Shown: piece after piece, positions 19,451 through 30,245 of the stretch
Numbering within the stretch: the stretch's first letter is position 1
Layout of the letters: each line of letters begins with the position of its first letter
Origin: Asterias amurensis
Lineage: Eukaryota > Echinodermata > Asteroidea > Forcipulatida > Asteriidae
NCBI RefSeq assembly: GCF_032118995.1
Contig: NC_092650.1
Location: 21,824,501 to 21,888,500 of the forward strand
Reading direction: 5' to 3'
Length of the DNA stretch: 64,000 bases
Notes under the pieces: model-generated
What the model was told of the DNA's origin: nothing
The model's input: only the letters and a program-made list of their open reading frames with translations
The model's database searches: none
Translations under genes and position numbers: made by a program

Positions 19451-22400
19451 ATGGCAACAAACAAGAAGACAGCTGAGGCCGAAGAACACGTCCGACAGGC
19501 AGAAAAATGGTATGAAAATAATGGTTTGAGTATATTAAGTAGGACAAGAACTGACACTAAACAAAACTTCACATAATTTGTTTAACATTATGTAGTTTAG
19601 AAGCTCGTAAGATTCCCAACTTTCGCTCTCTTCTTTCTCAAGTCAATCAACGGAACGATGACCTCCGTTCCCCCAGCCAAAAGTCGCAACCACACAAGTC
19701 CATTCGACCTCATTTCTCACCGACACTGGCCCATAATCATTCAACTACAATCTGCAGGTGAATCTGGATACATATATCACAACGCTTCTTTAGTCTTGAG
19801 CCAAACGAGAAAGGAAAAAAAGACAATGAATACATTTGACTTTGAGTTTTAGATTTGGAACTCGGATGGAGGAAATCCCCAGAGATTTCCTTCTAATCTA
19901 TTCTTCTAAATTCTAGTTGAGTTCTAAGACCAGCAGGGCAGGGAGAACTCACGGGGTCACACACTCAAAAAGTCAAAGGCAAACCTTGGTGTGGCCCTCA
20001 AGCAAAAGACTGAAAACCCCAGTCTAAAAAAAACCGGAAAAGTTTCCGTATGGCGCCACCACTTTTTCATTCGATATGAAATAATATAGTATATAATTTA
20101 CCTCAATGAGATATCCCTTTCTGTAAAAATGAGTGAAAAAGTGGTGGCCCCATACGGAAAGTTATCCAAAAAAACCACCAACAAGACCAAGTGATCAATA
20201 CAACTGCAAGCCTAACCCTATTCTACAAAATCCACTATAACATACATGTACATAGTCGCCATCGATCCTGCAGTCTACCTCACACCAATGCCTCCCAGCA
20301 GCACAAGATCATACCACCCAAACAAGTTCCAACTCATCACAAGCCGCATCCAGCTTTACGGATTCTCCTTCTTCCCCTGGACTGTCTCAATGTGGAACAC
20401 CCTCCCTGGCATTGTCCTCACTGCTGCATCTGTGATTGCCTTCCGGAAAGGAGTAGCTGCTAATCTTTGATTGAGCAGTGGAAGCTGTTTTTACTTGCAC
20501 CGATGTCCCGCACAGTTGTATTGCCACCATTCATTTATATTACTTGTATAGCACTTTGTTCTTCAGGCTCTTTTGTTAGCCTGGAGGCACTGGAGGTAAT
20601 TTCCTACTGCTTGAGCACCAACCAACCACCCTTAGCTTTACGTCCAAGCTTGTGGATTCTGCTGAGTAAACCAACGTACTTGCTTTTTTTACGTATATCA
20701 TTTTTGGTGTGTTTTTCTGTGTATGTCTTTGCTTGTTTGCCTTTTTAAATTGTTTTGTGATTTGTATTATCTTCTGTGCTTTTTTATATGCCCCCTCTTG
20801 CCTTAATGTATTTTTAGGGTTTTAGGAGACATACGCCTTTTGGCGACAGTTATTTTTTTAACTTTTATGCTCTCCTGGGCACCCCACTGTTGTTTTTCTT
20901 TGTTTTCTTAAATATTTTTAATGTATGTATATGTGCTTGTAAATGTGATTGCCTGAATAAATATTATTATTATTATTATTGTAAACGTAAACGTATTTTT
21001 TATAACCAATAGTAGAAATGCCATTTTTACTAAATGATAATGTTGTATCATTACATTTTGTTTTAGCATAAAAACTTCCTGGACAAAATGGAAGGCTGAT
21101 TTTGACGGTGCTGCTCATGAGTATGAAAAAGCAGGTAAGGAAAGAAATTTGTTGTGATCTGCATGAGCCCGATGCTGACGAAGGTGTACATTGGCAAGGT
21201 TGAACAAACAAATGTTTAAAGGAACACGTTGCCTTGGATCGGTCGAGTTGGTCTTTGAAAAATGTTCTGTAACCGTTTGTTGTAAAATTTATATGGTTAG
21301 AAAGATATTGTAAAAGTAGAATACAATGATCTACACATATATGCCTCGAAATTGCGTGGTTTTCTTTTTACCCTGTCGACTAACACGGTCGGCCATTTAT
21401 GGGAGTCAAAATTTTGACTCCCATAAATGGCCGACTGTGATAGTTCGCGACGTAAAAGGAAAACCGTGCAGTTTCGAGTGATACTTGTGTGAATCATTAT
21501 ATTCTACTTTTAAAACATCTTTCTAACTATATGCATTTTATAACAAACGGTTTCAAACGCTTTTAATAGACCAACTCGTCCGATCCAAGGCAACGTGTTC
21601 CTTTAACAGAAATGTAACAGACTTACACTCAATTCATATTATATTAGCCCCATTAATTGGACCAATCCAGTCCGTATCCTTTGCCCCATCACCATCGAAA
21701 TACAAATCTTTCACTTTTTGTTGTTGGGTTCCCATTTATCATTTATCAATAATGGTGCGATCAGTTGCTACAACAATTGAAGGAACCCGACTAATTATGA
21801 GATTGGGTGTGCATGCTTAAAAAACAAAGCAAATTGTTAAGATCATTCAGAAAGTTCACACTCAAATTCATTTGAATTTTACCCAAAATGTGTGATGCTT
21901 GTTTGAACAAACCCAGGCGTGTAGGGCTATCTACAACTTTAAAAGCATTAGATTGTTAAGTTTTGTGAAGCAGATCGTTGCAGATGGGGTTTTTTCAAAA
22001 AAAGGGAACGATTTTGATATCAGACTTGCTAGGGCTAAGGATACGGAGTGGATTGGACCGATTTATGGGGCTGAAATGCTATACTTAGAAACATGTTTCT
22101 TTGGTCTCATAAGATAGTTATATAATAATAAAAAATAATAATAATAACAATAGGAACTGTAAAAGGCGCAGTAAAATCAAAAGCAAAATTAAAACAAAAC
22201 AAAAACAAAGAAAAACAGACACAACAAAATTCTTCTAAACTTGTCAATGTACTTGAAAGTACATTGATAGGTTTGGATCTTATGAGACCAAAATAAAAAA
22301 AATTCTCTTAGTTCGTTTACAATCAATTTAGCCAAACACAACAGTAAGTAATTATTCCTTTAGGTTTTTAAGTTATATTTTTCGGTAATGACCGAACACA

Positions 22401-25400
22401 GCTGATCAGTAACCCAATTCTTTGCTGAATGTCTTGTTTCTTGTCTTTCCTCATGTTCCATTACAAACACACAAAAGTAACTAAATATTGAAAGTAATGA
22501 ATCTAACAAACAAACTATTGAGTAATTTCTTCTTTTCTTTATTTGAAACAGGCCTCTGCTACCGACATGCCAAGACATATGAGAAAGCTAAGGAGATGTA
22601 TATGAAGGCAGCAGATTGCCATCGACAATGCAAGGCGTATCCTTTGATTGTTAACTTGTTAGGTTATAAAATGTTTGCAGTGGATTCAAACTTTGGATGC
22701 ATTGATTAGGCCTGGAATTTTATCTTTGAGACGAAAAGGGCTTTAAATTTAAAAAAATCATTGGAAAATAAGGCGCAACCAGGTAAAGACCAGGAACAAC
22801 GGAGGTCATTGGCTCTGTGGCCTTCAAGTAATAGGAGTCTTTGGAACGCTAGGTGGCAGCAGACTTACCGGGTAAATTTCCATTGTTTACATTGTTCTGT
22901 GCGTGCGCATATTCCCGAGAGCAATGGGTTTTACCTGGTAAGTCTGCTGCCACCTAGCGTCCCGAAAGTCTTCCATTCTAGGCCTGAATGACTGTAGGAC
23001 CAACTGGTGCACCACATTTGGAGTTCACAATGTGGTTTAATACAGCAATGTGTTTGGGAATATTTCTTTATTTATCATTATTATTGATGGTTTATTAAAA
23101 TTGAACTTGTAGCCAATGGCTAAATTGCGTCAATATATACAATGGCTAAATTGCGTCAATATATAGAGTATAATATTTAGAAATAATAAACATTAGGCAG
23201 TGAACAATAGACGAACAAGCGTCATCGGCCGCCATCCTTGATGAAATGTGTTCGCGTGAAGAGCCATCACTGGCTGAGAGTCGTGCATAGCGCGTACACA
23301 CTTGCATTCTTCCATTGTTACATCAAAGATGGCGGCCAATCCGTCTTTATAAAGGAAATGCCAGGCAGTGGGGAGCAATCTATTTTTATCTGCCAGCATG
23401 ATGGATTTCATTAGGGATAATTTTTTCATTGGGTGGCATGGTTGGCTTGTGAGTAAAGCCCTCGCCTCTCTCACCAAGGTGACCGGGTTCGATTGCCGGA
23501 CGGGGCCATATGTGAGTTGAGTTGTGCGTTGGTTCTCTGCTGTGCCACGAGGGTTTTCCAGACCATCTGGTTTTCCTCCCTCGGGAAAAATCGAACACTT
23601 TCGATCTTGGCTGTGCTCCGTGGTCATAATGGGTTGATGTGGCTGGAATGGAAGCAAAAGGCGTCCTTGCATGCCTGCTTCTCGAACACATTGTAGCCGC
23701 GTCATTCGCACATCAGCTCTTAAAGGAACACTATGCCTTGGATCGGATGAGTTGGTCAAAACAAAAGCGTTTGTAACCGTTTTTTTTATAAAATGCATAT
23801 GGTTGGAAAGATGTTTTAAAAGTAGAATACAATGATCCACACAAGTTTGCCTCGAAATTGCGTGGTTTTCCTTCTACTGTGCTAACTAACATGGTCGGCC
23901 ATTTTTTGGGAGTCAAAATTTTGACCCCCATAAATGGCCGACGTGTTAGTCGACGATGTAAAAGGAAAACCACGCAATTTCGAGGCATGTTTGTGTGGAT
24001 CATTGTATTCTACTTTTACAACATCTTTCTACCCATATGTATTTTATAAAAAAACGGTTACAAACGCTTTTCAAAGACCAACTCGACCGATCCAAGGCAA
24101 CGTGTTCCTTTAACTGCGAGTAAGGATGATTAGCCTCCTAAATTATTATTATATCATGCTGTTACTTGTGGCATTTTTTTTTTTAGTTTGAATCTGTGTG
24201 ATCGTGGTCTAGTTAAGTCATGTTTGTTTGTGCTATCGATGCTCTCAAAAAAAAAAAAGATGCCGGCTATTCTGAAAAAATAATTTTGTCAAGATAGAAG
24301 TGGACAAAAATGGAAGATCCCTGCTGTTAACTGGTTAAAATTATTCCAGCAGTTAAGGTTTTTGTTTTTCACTTAACGCATTGATTCAGATTGTTCCATG
24401 CAGGCAAAGCATATGAGCAGGCAGCCGTCGCATTAAAGGTAAGATAACAAATGATTGGAGTTTCCCTCAAGAAGCTTAAAACTCACAACTTCTACGCAGG
24501 GACAAATTTAATATAGAGCTGCTTAAAGGGAAGGTACACGTTTGGTTATCGTCTAAGAACAGTCTTTTCACTTTGTGTATCCCATCATAAGCATAAAATA
24601 ACAAGCCTGTGAACATTTGGGATCAATCGGTCATCAAGTTGCGAGAACATGGTGAAAGAAAAAACACCCTTGTTGGACAAATTTGTGTGCTTTCAGATAG
24701 GAATAAAAGACTTCTAGCTAGAAGTCTTTTTTGGTTTTTACCCATATACACCCATGTGTGTAGCACTGTATACTCAGTACTTTCCCGAGTCCTGTGAAAA
24801 AAAAATCACAGGCATTTTACTCGGGTGGGATTCGAACCCACGACCTTTGCAATTCTAGAGCAGTGTCTTGCCAACTAGACCACCGAGATTGCCCAGTAGC
24901 TAGAGGCAGTTCGAATCCTATGTTTTAGCAGCGGGTACTGCAAACGATTTAATAGAGGTTAAATTTGCATCGGGGATAAAGAATATTAATTTTTATACAG
25001 TGAGTATACAGTGCTACACACATCGGTGTATATGGGTAAAAAAAAAAAAAAAAAAATTAATATTCTTTATCCCCGATGCAAATTTAACATCTATTAGAAG
25101 TCTTTTATTATTTTGATGAGAAATTGCCTCTTTCTCAAAAACTACGTTACTTCAGAGGGAGTCGTTTCCCACAATGTTTCATACTATCAACAGCTCTCCA
25201 ATGCTCGTTACCAAGTCAGTTTTTAAGTTAATATTTGTTTTGAGTAATTACCAAATGTGTACCTTCCCTTTAAGCACAAAAAGCAGCTTAGCACGACAAA
25301 ACTATGCTTACCAGAATAAAGTTACCAGCCAAAATGCTATGTCAAATGTACAATCTGTGACTGGTGTCCTGATTTTTTTTTGCTCAGCAGAAACTTTGTA

Positions 25401-28400
25401 AACAACATTTTCTGCGTAAGTAATTTTAGGACATCGGGCCATGAACTATAGCGAGCATTCATCACAATCCACCTTAAAAGAATTCAAGTTCTTGAATAAA
25501 ACTAAAAATTCTAGAAGAATGTTCGGTGAGGGATTTAATAGATGCTAAATTTGTATCTGGGATAAAGAATATTAATTTTTGGTTTTACCCTTGCACTGAT
25601 GTTTGCACTGTGTACTCGTTACTTTTCCGAAAAGAAATCACACATGTTTACTTGGGTTGGATTCAAACCATTGACCTTTGCCACCTTTTGCCTGAGATTT
25701 TTTTTTTTCACAGAACTTGGGAAATCTTTGAGAAGCGTTTGTAATCGTTTGTTATAAAATGCATATGATAAGAAAGATATTTTAAAATTAGAATATAATG
25801 ATCCACACAAATATCACTCGAAATTGCGTGGTTTTCCTTTCGGCTCGTCGACTAACACGGTCAGCCATTTATGGGAGTCAAATTTTTGATTCTCATAAAT
25901 GGCCGACCGTGTTAGTTTGCAAAGTAAAAGGAAACAAATGGTTACAAACGCTTTTCAAAGACCAACACGACCGATCCAAGACAAAGTGTTCCTTAAATAT
26001 TGTTTGTTGAGTGAATTTGAAGCTAGGTGAATTTTTTTCTTCTTCTGAATCTTAGGATATGAAGGAGTATGAGGAGGCAGTGCATCTGATCAAACGAGCC
26101 GCCATGCTGTACAGAGAGCATGGCACTGGGGATACAGCCGCAATCTCACTGGAAAGAGCAGCAAAGTAAGTCACAATATTAATCCTGACTCAATGCGATA
26201 CAAATGTAGACGTCACAAATTCGCAACGAATAATCACACAGCAAAATAAGAGCTATGACATCAAATTTCATTCAATTTATTTTTATATAAATGAAATTTA
26301 TGTATTTATTTATTTGTTTGTTGACGGAATCTGTTTATTTGATTGTTATTATTATTATTATTTTTTATAAAATCCCTAGCAATGATACGAATTCTTGATG
26401 ATTAAGATTGTAATTAAGAAGGGTTCATTGTGTTTTTATTGATAGAATGATAGAGACGATAAATGCCTCTGAAGCCTGCAATCTGTACGTCTCAGCCAGT
26501 GAAATAGCAGAGGTAAGCTGTCGTACATGGTGGCTGGAAAAATATCCTGTAAATCTTCATGGTCAGATGGTTATGTCAAGGCCCAACTTTATAGAGCTGC
26601 TTAAAGGCAGTGGACACTATTAGTAATTACTGACTCAAAATAATCATCAGCATAAAACCTCTCTTGGTAACGAGTAATGGGGGAGAGGTTAATAGTATAA
26701 AACATTCTTAGAAACGGCTCCATCTAAGGTGACGTAGTTTTCGAGAAATAAGTAATTTTCAACGACTTTGCTTTCGAGATCCAAGTTTAGAATTTGAGGT
26801 CTCGAAATCAAGCATCTGAAAGCACACAACTTCGTGTGACAAGGGTGTTTTTTATTTCATTCTTGTCTCGCAAATTCACCAAGTGAAAAGACTGGTCTTC
26901 GACAATTACCAATAGTGTCCACTGTCTTTAAGTACAAAAAAAATAGCTAAGCACAATATCAATTTGCTTACCAGAATAATGTTATCTTACGAAATAGCAT
27001 TCTGCATATACCATTTGTGACTGGTATAATTTCTGTCATAATAAGGTCAACTTTTTACATTTTTAGTCGACCTTGGACAGCTCAGATAAATACATACATG
27101 TAACATATTTACATGTACAGCCGCAATCACAAATAGTTTGAGTCAAATAAATATTCTGAGCATTTGAGGTCACCATTTTATCATCCGTCCGTAGTATTTG
27201 GAGGCTACACCGTTAAAGACACTGGACACCATTGGTAATTACTCAAAATAATTGTTAGCATATATGGAGAGCTGTTGATGGTATTAAACAGTGTGAGAAA
27301 CGGCTCCCTCTGGCGTAACGTAGTTTTTCGAGAAAGAAGTAATTTTCCACTAAAATATTTGAATTTGATTTCGAGACCTTTAGAATAGATCGATCCATTA
27401 AGCTCCGCCCCATTGTGTTTGACCAATCACATCGCAACGAAGGTCCGACAAATAAGGTCCGACATGTGGCGCGTATCTTGGCACACGCGGCATAGTTGTG
27501 CAGAAAGGCATTGGAAAGACATTGGAGAGCCCCACATGTTGTTGCTCATACGTGCGTTGTGGGCGGACCCAACTGGATCGGTCTAGATTTTGAGGTCCCG
27601 AAATCAAGCACCTGAGACCACAGAACTTCGGGTGACAATTTGTTTTCTTTTTTCTTCCATTACTTTCTTGCAACTTCGGCGAGAAGACTGGTCTTTGACA
27701 ATTACCAAAGGTGTCCAGTGTCTGTAAACACTATTGAATGAATGCTTACACTCTCAGATTAATTAACTTGATGTTTCCCGTTTAGAATGAGGAAAGGTTA
27801 AGACAAGCTGTTGAGTTGTTGAGTAAAGCAGCTAGACTCTCAGTCAAGGCAAGAGACTTTGACAAGGCTCTCCAACTACTTGAGAAAACAAGAAATCTGT
27901 ACGACATTGTAGAGAACTTAGGAGCTGTTTATAAGGTAGGTTTAATGTCTGAAGTCCTTATGATCAGAGTCTTTATCAGCTTAAAATAAAATCCTCGCCC
28001 GATAAAGACTCTGAGCTACAAGTCCTACGGTCTTGTGGATTTTCTCCCTAAATTCGAGCCCCAGCTGTGTATCAGTCTTAATTTACGGCTAAGCAGAATG
28101 TGTTGTCATAATACAAATCACTATGGCCGGAGTAGGCTCTGCTCCAGCCAGAATCTAACAATCCCTCGCACCAAGTCATATTCGAAACACCAACACACTC
28201 CAACATTCAAGAGTAAATTAAAAACACATCTATTCTCTTTTCACTCATAAACGTCTTTTCCGTAGCTCTTTGTAAAGTGCGCTTTATAAGTCTCGTTTGT
28301 TATTATATATTATTATGGTGAAATGTACAAGTCCCCCAAGTCGTCTTAAGATGAGTCTTGGTGTTGTGTGAAATTGAGTTCAGATCAGATTTAAACAGCG

Positions 28401-30129
28401 GCTCCGAGGTCAGATTCAGTTTCATCAACCGCTCATTTTCCAAAAGAGTCTTTATGAAAATTGGGAAAAAATAAGGTTCTTACCTCATGTTTAAATGGTA
28501 TATATCGCCACGTTGTTTGATACCCTTTAAGTTCTATATTTTTTTTCAAAAAACAAAATGTTCAATGATATAAAAACGATGGTCTTTATGTTTTAGACAG
28601 AGAGTATTTCAATTCATTCCTGAATTTTAGTGATATAGACCGTATTAAATATGACGTCACCGTTCAAATATCTGACCTACAAGATGGCGTCTGTGCGCGT
28701 GTTCGTGCATGCATGCATGTGCCGTAGAAATCAAACAGTAGAATATCGAATGTTGCGTGCTGTGTGCTTCGATGATGTACGCGTTTGGATGCGCATACAG
28801 TTTGCCCTACAAGATGGCGACTTTTCATAGCAAAAAGGGGTTATTCAATTCGGTCTATTGAATCAAAAAAACATGGGATTTGACCGGCATAGAACAAAAT
28901 TCCTCTTTATACTGTTCAATGACTCTTATCCCTGACTCTGTTTTCAGTTAATAGCTGTGACTGTACTAATCCATCTACACCGTAATGACTTCGTTGCTGC
29001 TAGCAAAGTCTGCCAGGTAGCCATGAGGTAAATATGTAATCCTTTGTCAGAATTTCTTTTGAAAATGAGGATTTTCCTTTGTGACCGAAAGCTTCTTAGT
29101 TTAAAAATGGAGCCCTCAAAAGCCCTATAACACTGTATCTCTTGTCCTCATTTTTGTTTTGCCTTTGGAGAAAAAAAAAAAGCCTACTAAACCCAACACT
29201 TTATGAACAGGTAGGTCAAGGACAAAATATCATGGCTGGGGTGGATTTCACGAAGATTTAAGACTAGTCTTATCTGGAGTTAGGACGACTCGTCCTAACT
29301 TAGGACTAGCCTTAAGCTTATAACATCTCCTAGGACTAGTCCTAACTCTTTGAAAAATTGATTCATGGTTCTTCATTTCTAATCAGATTTATATTTGATC
29401 TGAATCTTTGATTGATTTAGCGTTGATGGGTATGCCATGGATGAATGCTCAGTTCTTCTTGAGGAGCTTCTGGAAGGCTTTGACCAACAGGATCAAGAAG
29501 CCATCAACAAGGTCCTCTTAATGCCCTACTTCACCTATCTGGATAATGACGTACGTAAATATTAAAGTAGATTAGGCTTTGAAATAATCCTCGGCACCTG
29601 CAGTATTTGCAGTGGTGCCCAGGGTCCAATTTCATGGCTCTGCTAATTGCCGAATTTTGTGCTTACGATCACAATTTTCAATTGGCATGGAATCGTAAAT
29701 TTTCTGCGCTAGCCTTGTAAACGTAGAATGCCTAGTAACGTAGAGTATGCACGCACACAAGCCAAAATTACCCGCTAACCCGCGAAGTACGCTATGATAA
29801 GCGCCGACTTCTGGTTAATACTGTAAGCAGAGCCATGAAAATTGGGCCCTGTGTTTTAGCTGTGGTGCCCTCTGCAAGATTCCACAACAAACTGAAACTC
29901 AAAATAGTAGTCCCCCTGGCAGAGGAAAATTACTGTGCCCCCTCAAGAGCAAAGTATAAATGAATTTGTTGTCAACCTCTATCCCATCCAGTATGTGAAG
30001 CTTGCCAGGTCACTTCGTGTACCGGGTGGTGGAGGAAGTCGGCCCAAGAAGACAGCCGGGGGTGCATCAGGAGGACAAGATGGGGAGGAGGATGAGGAGG
30101 AGGATGAGTACGCTGGTGGACTCCTTTAA
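19451..30129 (+). CDS. NAPG: Gamma-soluble NSF attachment protein (gamma-SNAP)
   Basis: Ten exons: 19451-19509, 21067-21134, 22552-22636, 24390-24438, 26056-26165, 26446-26512, 27786-27935, 28948-29027, 29421-29550 and 29992-30129 (stop TAA), giving 311 residues against 312 in human NAPG. SNAP proteins bridge NSF to SNARE complexes so that spent SNAREs are taken apart after membrane fusion. Matches run along the whole length: TKWKADFDGAAHEYEKA, ALFHAGKAYEQAA, NEERLRQAVELLSKAARL, VLIHLHRNDFVAASKV and EGFDQQDQEAINKV, fitting the family's helical TPR-like repeats. The end is a Gly-rich linker and acidic tail closing in DEYAGGLL, close to the human DEYSGGLC. Introns 2-7 carry long inverted-repeat MITEs, SINEs and a LINE tail. 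Confidence 0.95.
20036..20167. mobile_element. MITE-P in NAPG intron 1
   Basis: Left GTTTCCGTATGGCGCCACCA and, inverted from the right, CTTTCCGTATGGGGCCACCA, with AT-rich middle. Second copy at 35274. Confidence 0.8.
20195..20985 (+). mobile_element. LINE 3' end (non-LTR retrotransposon fragment)
   Basis: Reading frames at 20195-20470 encode LFYKI, then FSFFPWTVSMWNTLPGIV and AFRKGVAANL, the typical closing segment of a CR1/L2/Jockey-like reverse transcriptase ORF (FFPRTI..WN.LP). The frame shifts once between LFYKI and the rest. A T-rich 3' region follows and ends in AATAAATATTATTATTATT at about 20955-20980, the usual tail. The 5' part is missing, as in most LINE copies. Confidence 0.75.
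21216..21606. mobile_element. TTAA-B MITE, full-length palindrome (NAPG intron 2)
   Basis: Family definition: TTAA, then AGGAACACGTTGCCTTGG, and two arms that are near-perfect inverses meeting at GGGAGTCAAAATTTTGACTC. TTAA at 21216-21219 and 21603-21606. The whole copy could fold into a hairpin of about 190 bp. Confidence 0.9.
22835..22970. mobile_element. MITE-I fold-back (NAPG intron 3)
   Basis: GAACGCTAGGTGGCAGCAGA and its inverse TCTGCTGCCACCTAGCGTCC, about 36-bp arms. Confidence 0.85.
23114..23165 (+). repeat. Two direct 26-bp repeats
   Basis: CAATGGCTAAATTGCGTCAA followed by TATATA, present twice head to tail without a mismatch. Confidence 0.85.
23428..23712 (+). repeat. SINE-3 (tRNA-derived)
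   Basis: Head GGCTTGTGAGTAAAGCCCTC with B box CGGGTTCGATTGCCGG, then TGTGCCACGAGGGTTTTCCA, TCCTCCCTCGGGAAAAATCG and GGCTGTGCTCCGTGGTCATA. Runs up to the TTAA-B copy. Confidence 0.6.
23720..24113. mobile_element. TTAA-B MITE, full length (NAPG intron 3)
   Basis: TTAA at 23720-23723 and 24110-24113. The centre CCATTTTTTGGGAGTCAAAA shows a few differences from its partner arm. Confidence 0.9.
24523..25273 (+). mobile_element. TTAA-C MITE inside MITE-D, itself holding a SINE
   Basis: TTAA at 24523-24526 and 25270-25273 flank AGGGAAGGTACACG and CCTTCCCT. Removing it with one TTAA restores the MITE-D sequence GAGCTGCTTAAGCACAAAAA seen intact at 50320, direct evidence for TTAA target duplication. 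Confidence 0.9.
24731..25094 (-). repeat. SINE-1 composite inside TTAA-C
   Basis: Flanked by a perfect 12-bp duplication TAGAAGTCTTTT (24719-24730 and 25095-25106). Contains the minus-strand tRNA-like head GTGGGATTCGAACCCACGAC and CCAACTAGACCACC, and at both ends inverted copies of the TACCCATATACACC..GTGTGT and CCCCGATGCAAATTTAAC segments. The inverted ends suggest two joined copies or a rearranged reverse transcript. Confidence 0.8.
25524..25715 (-). repeat. SINE-1 fragment
   Basis: GCTAAATTTGTATCTGGGAT, GGTTTTACCC and GGATTCAAACC in the minus-strand SINE-1 order; the head is incomplete. Confidence 0.6.
25730..25997. mobile_element. TTAA-B MITE, shortened
   Basis: Palindrome around GGAGTCAAATTTTTGATTCT and inner arms retained; both outer ends eroded (left begins at AGAAGCGTTTGTAATCG; right ends GTGTTCCTTAA). 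Ends about 60 bp before NAPG exon 5. Confidence 0.8.
26187..26275. mobile_element. Probable MITE-O inner fragment
   Basis: AGACGTCACAAATTCGCAAC and GCTATGACATCAAATTTC recall the inside of the 32460 element; ends absent. Confidence 0.35.
26581..27040 (+). mobile_element. MITE-D copy split by a TTAA-A element
   Basis: Left piece GCCCAACTTTATAGAGCTGC up to 26600; right piece from 26932 (GTACAAAAAAAATAGCTAAG, ACCATTTGTGACTGGTATAA). The far end is missing. Confidence 0.75.
26601..26931 (-). mobile_element. TTAA-A MITE inside MITE-D
   Basis: TTAA at 26601-26604 and 26928-26931 with AGGCAGTGGACACTATTAG and GTGTCCACTGTCT. It sits at the same TTAA of MITE-D as the TTAA-C copy at 24523. Confidence 0.9.
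27213..27726 (-). mobile_element. TTAA-A MITE split by MITE-V
   Basis: Left TTAA at 27213-27216 and AGACACTGGACACCATTGG; resumes after the insert at GATTTTGAGGTCCCGAAATC and ends GTGTCCAGTGTCTGTAA. The right TTAA is decayed. Confidence 0.8.
27386..27585. mobile_element. MITE-V nested in TTAA-A
   Basis: TAGATCGATCCATTAAGCTC and, inverted, TAGACCGATCCAGTTGGGTC. It entered near the central stem-loop of the host element; flanks allow a TA-type duplication (AATAGA / TCTAGA). Confidence 0.8.
28085..28315 (+). mobile_element. LINE 3' end fragment (NAPG intron 7)
   Basis: A frame ending at 28250 encodes TPTFKSKLKTHLFSF, matching the TFK..LKTHLF close of CR1/L2-like ORF2. Then GTGCGCTTTATAAGTCTCGT and a short TATTATTAT tail. 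Upstream coding is too decayed to read. Confidence 0.6.
28635..28858. mobile_element. MITE-F (NAPG intron 7)
   Basis: Ends ATAGACCGTATTAAATATGA and, inverted, ATAGACCGAATTGAATAACC; CTGACCTACAAGATGGCGTC and GCCCTACAAGATGGCGACTT inside. Second copy at 40968. Confidence 0.8.
29245..29350. mobile_element. MITE-T, short element of GGACTAGTCCTAA units
   Basis: GATTTCACGAAGATTTAAGA then repeated AGTTAGGACGACTCGTCC, TTAGGACTAGCC and TAGGACTAGTCCTAACTC in both directions. Related sequence at 51383. Confidence 0.55.
29622..29849. mobile_element. MITE-E, both ends present (NAPG intron 9)
   Basis: GGGTCCAATTTCATGGCTCT and AGAGCCATGAAAATTGGGCC. It lies about 140 bp before NAPG exon 10. Confidence 0.8.
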
Positions 30130-30215
30130 GACACGTCGAGACACGTCGAGACAATCAAGCAAGAGGTGTCACTTTTAACCCCAAATTCAAACCCTGAAAA
30201 TACATGTGAAATCCC

Positions 30216-30221
30216 AATAAA
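30216..30221 (+). promoter_or_regulatory. Possible poly(A) signal of NAPG
   Basis: AATAAA 87 bp after the NAPG stop, just before a SINE-1 copy. It is the first canonical signal downstream. Confidence 0.5.
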
Positions 30222-30245
30222 AAGAAATGGAAGTAACTACAAATA

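Larger units (their letters stand above)
24511..25440 (+). mobile_element. MITE-D copy split by a TTAA-C element
   Basis: Family definition: GGGCCCAATTTCATAGAGCT, GCTTAAGCACAAAAAG, then TGTCACATGTACAATTTGTG and an inverse end. The left piece (TATAGAGCTGC) ends at 24522; the right resumes at 25274 with GCACAAAAAGCAGCTTAGCA. Its far end is decayed (GGACATCGGGCC). Confidence 0.8.

Noticed and set aside
20191-20463. 90-codon frame overlapping the LINE end
   Set aside because: Only its first part (LFYKI) fits the LINE; the rest is the wrong frame of the reverse transcriptase end reported as a LINE fragment.
22552-22677. Longer NAPG exon 3 running past the GC|GTATCC junction
   Set aside because: The next exon starting at 24390 restores ALFHAGKAYEQ, matching human gamma-SNAP, and the longer form adds unrelated residues.
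23193-23840. 215-codon minus-strand open frame
   Set aside because: It runs through the antisense of SINE-3 and the arm of a TTAA-B MITE, so it is a by-product of repeats.
24815-24905. tRNA genes suggested by A and B boxes (also at 6300, 17940, 30300, 33470, 52130)
   Set aside because: The stems do not close into full cloverleafs and each head continues into a repeated body or tail, so these are tRNA-derived SINEs.
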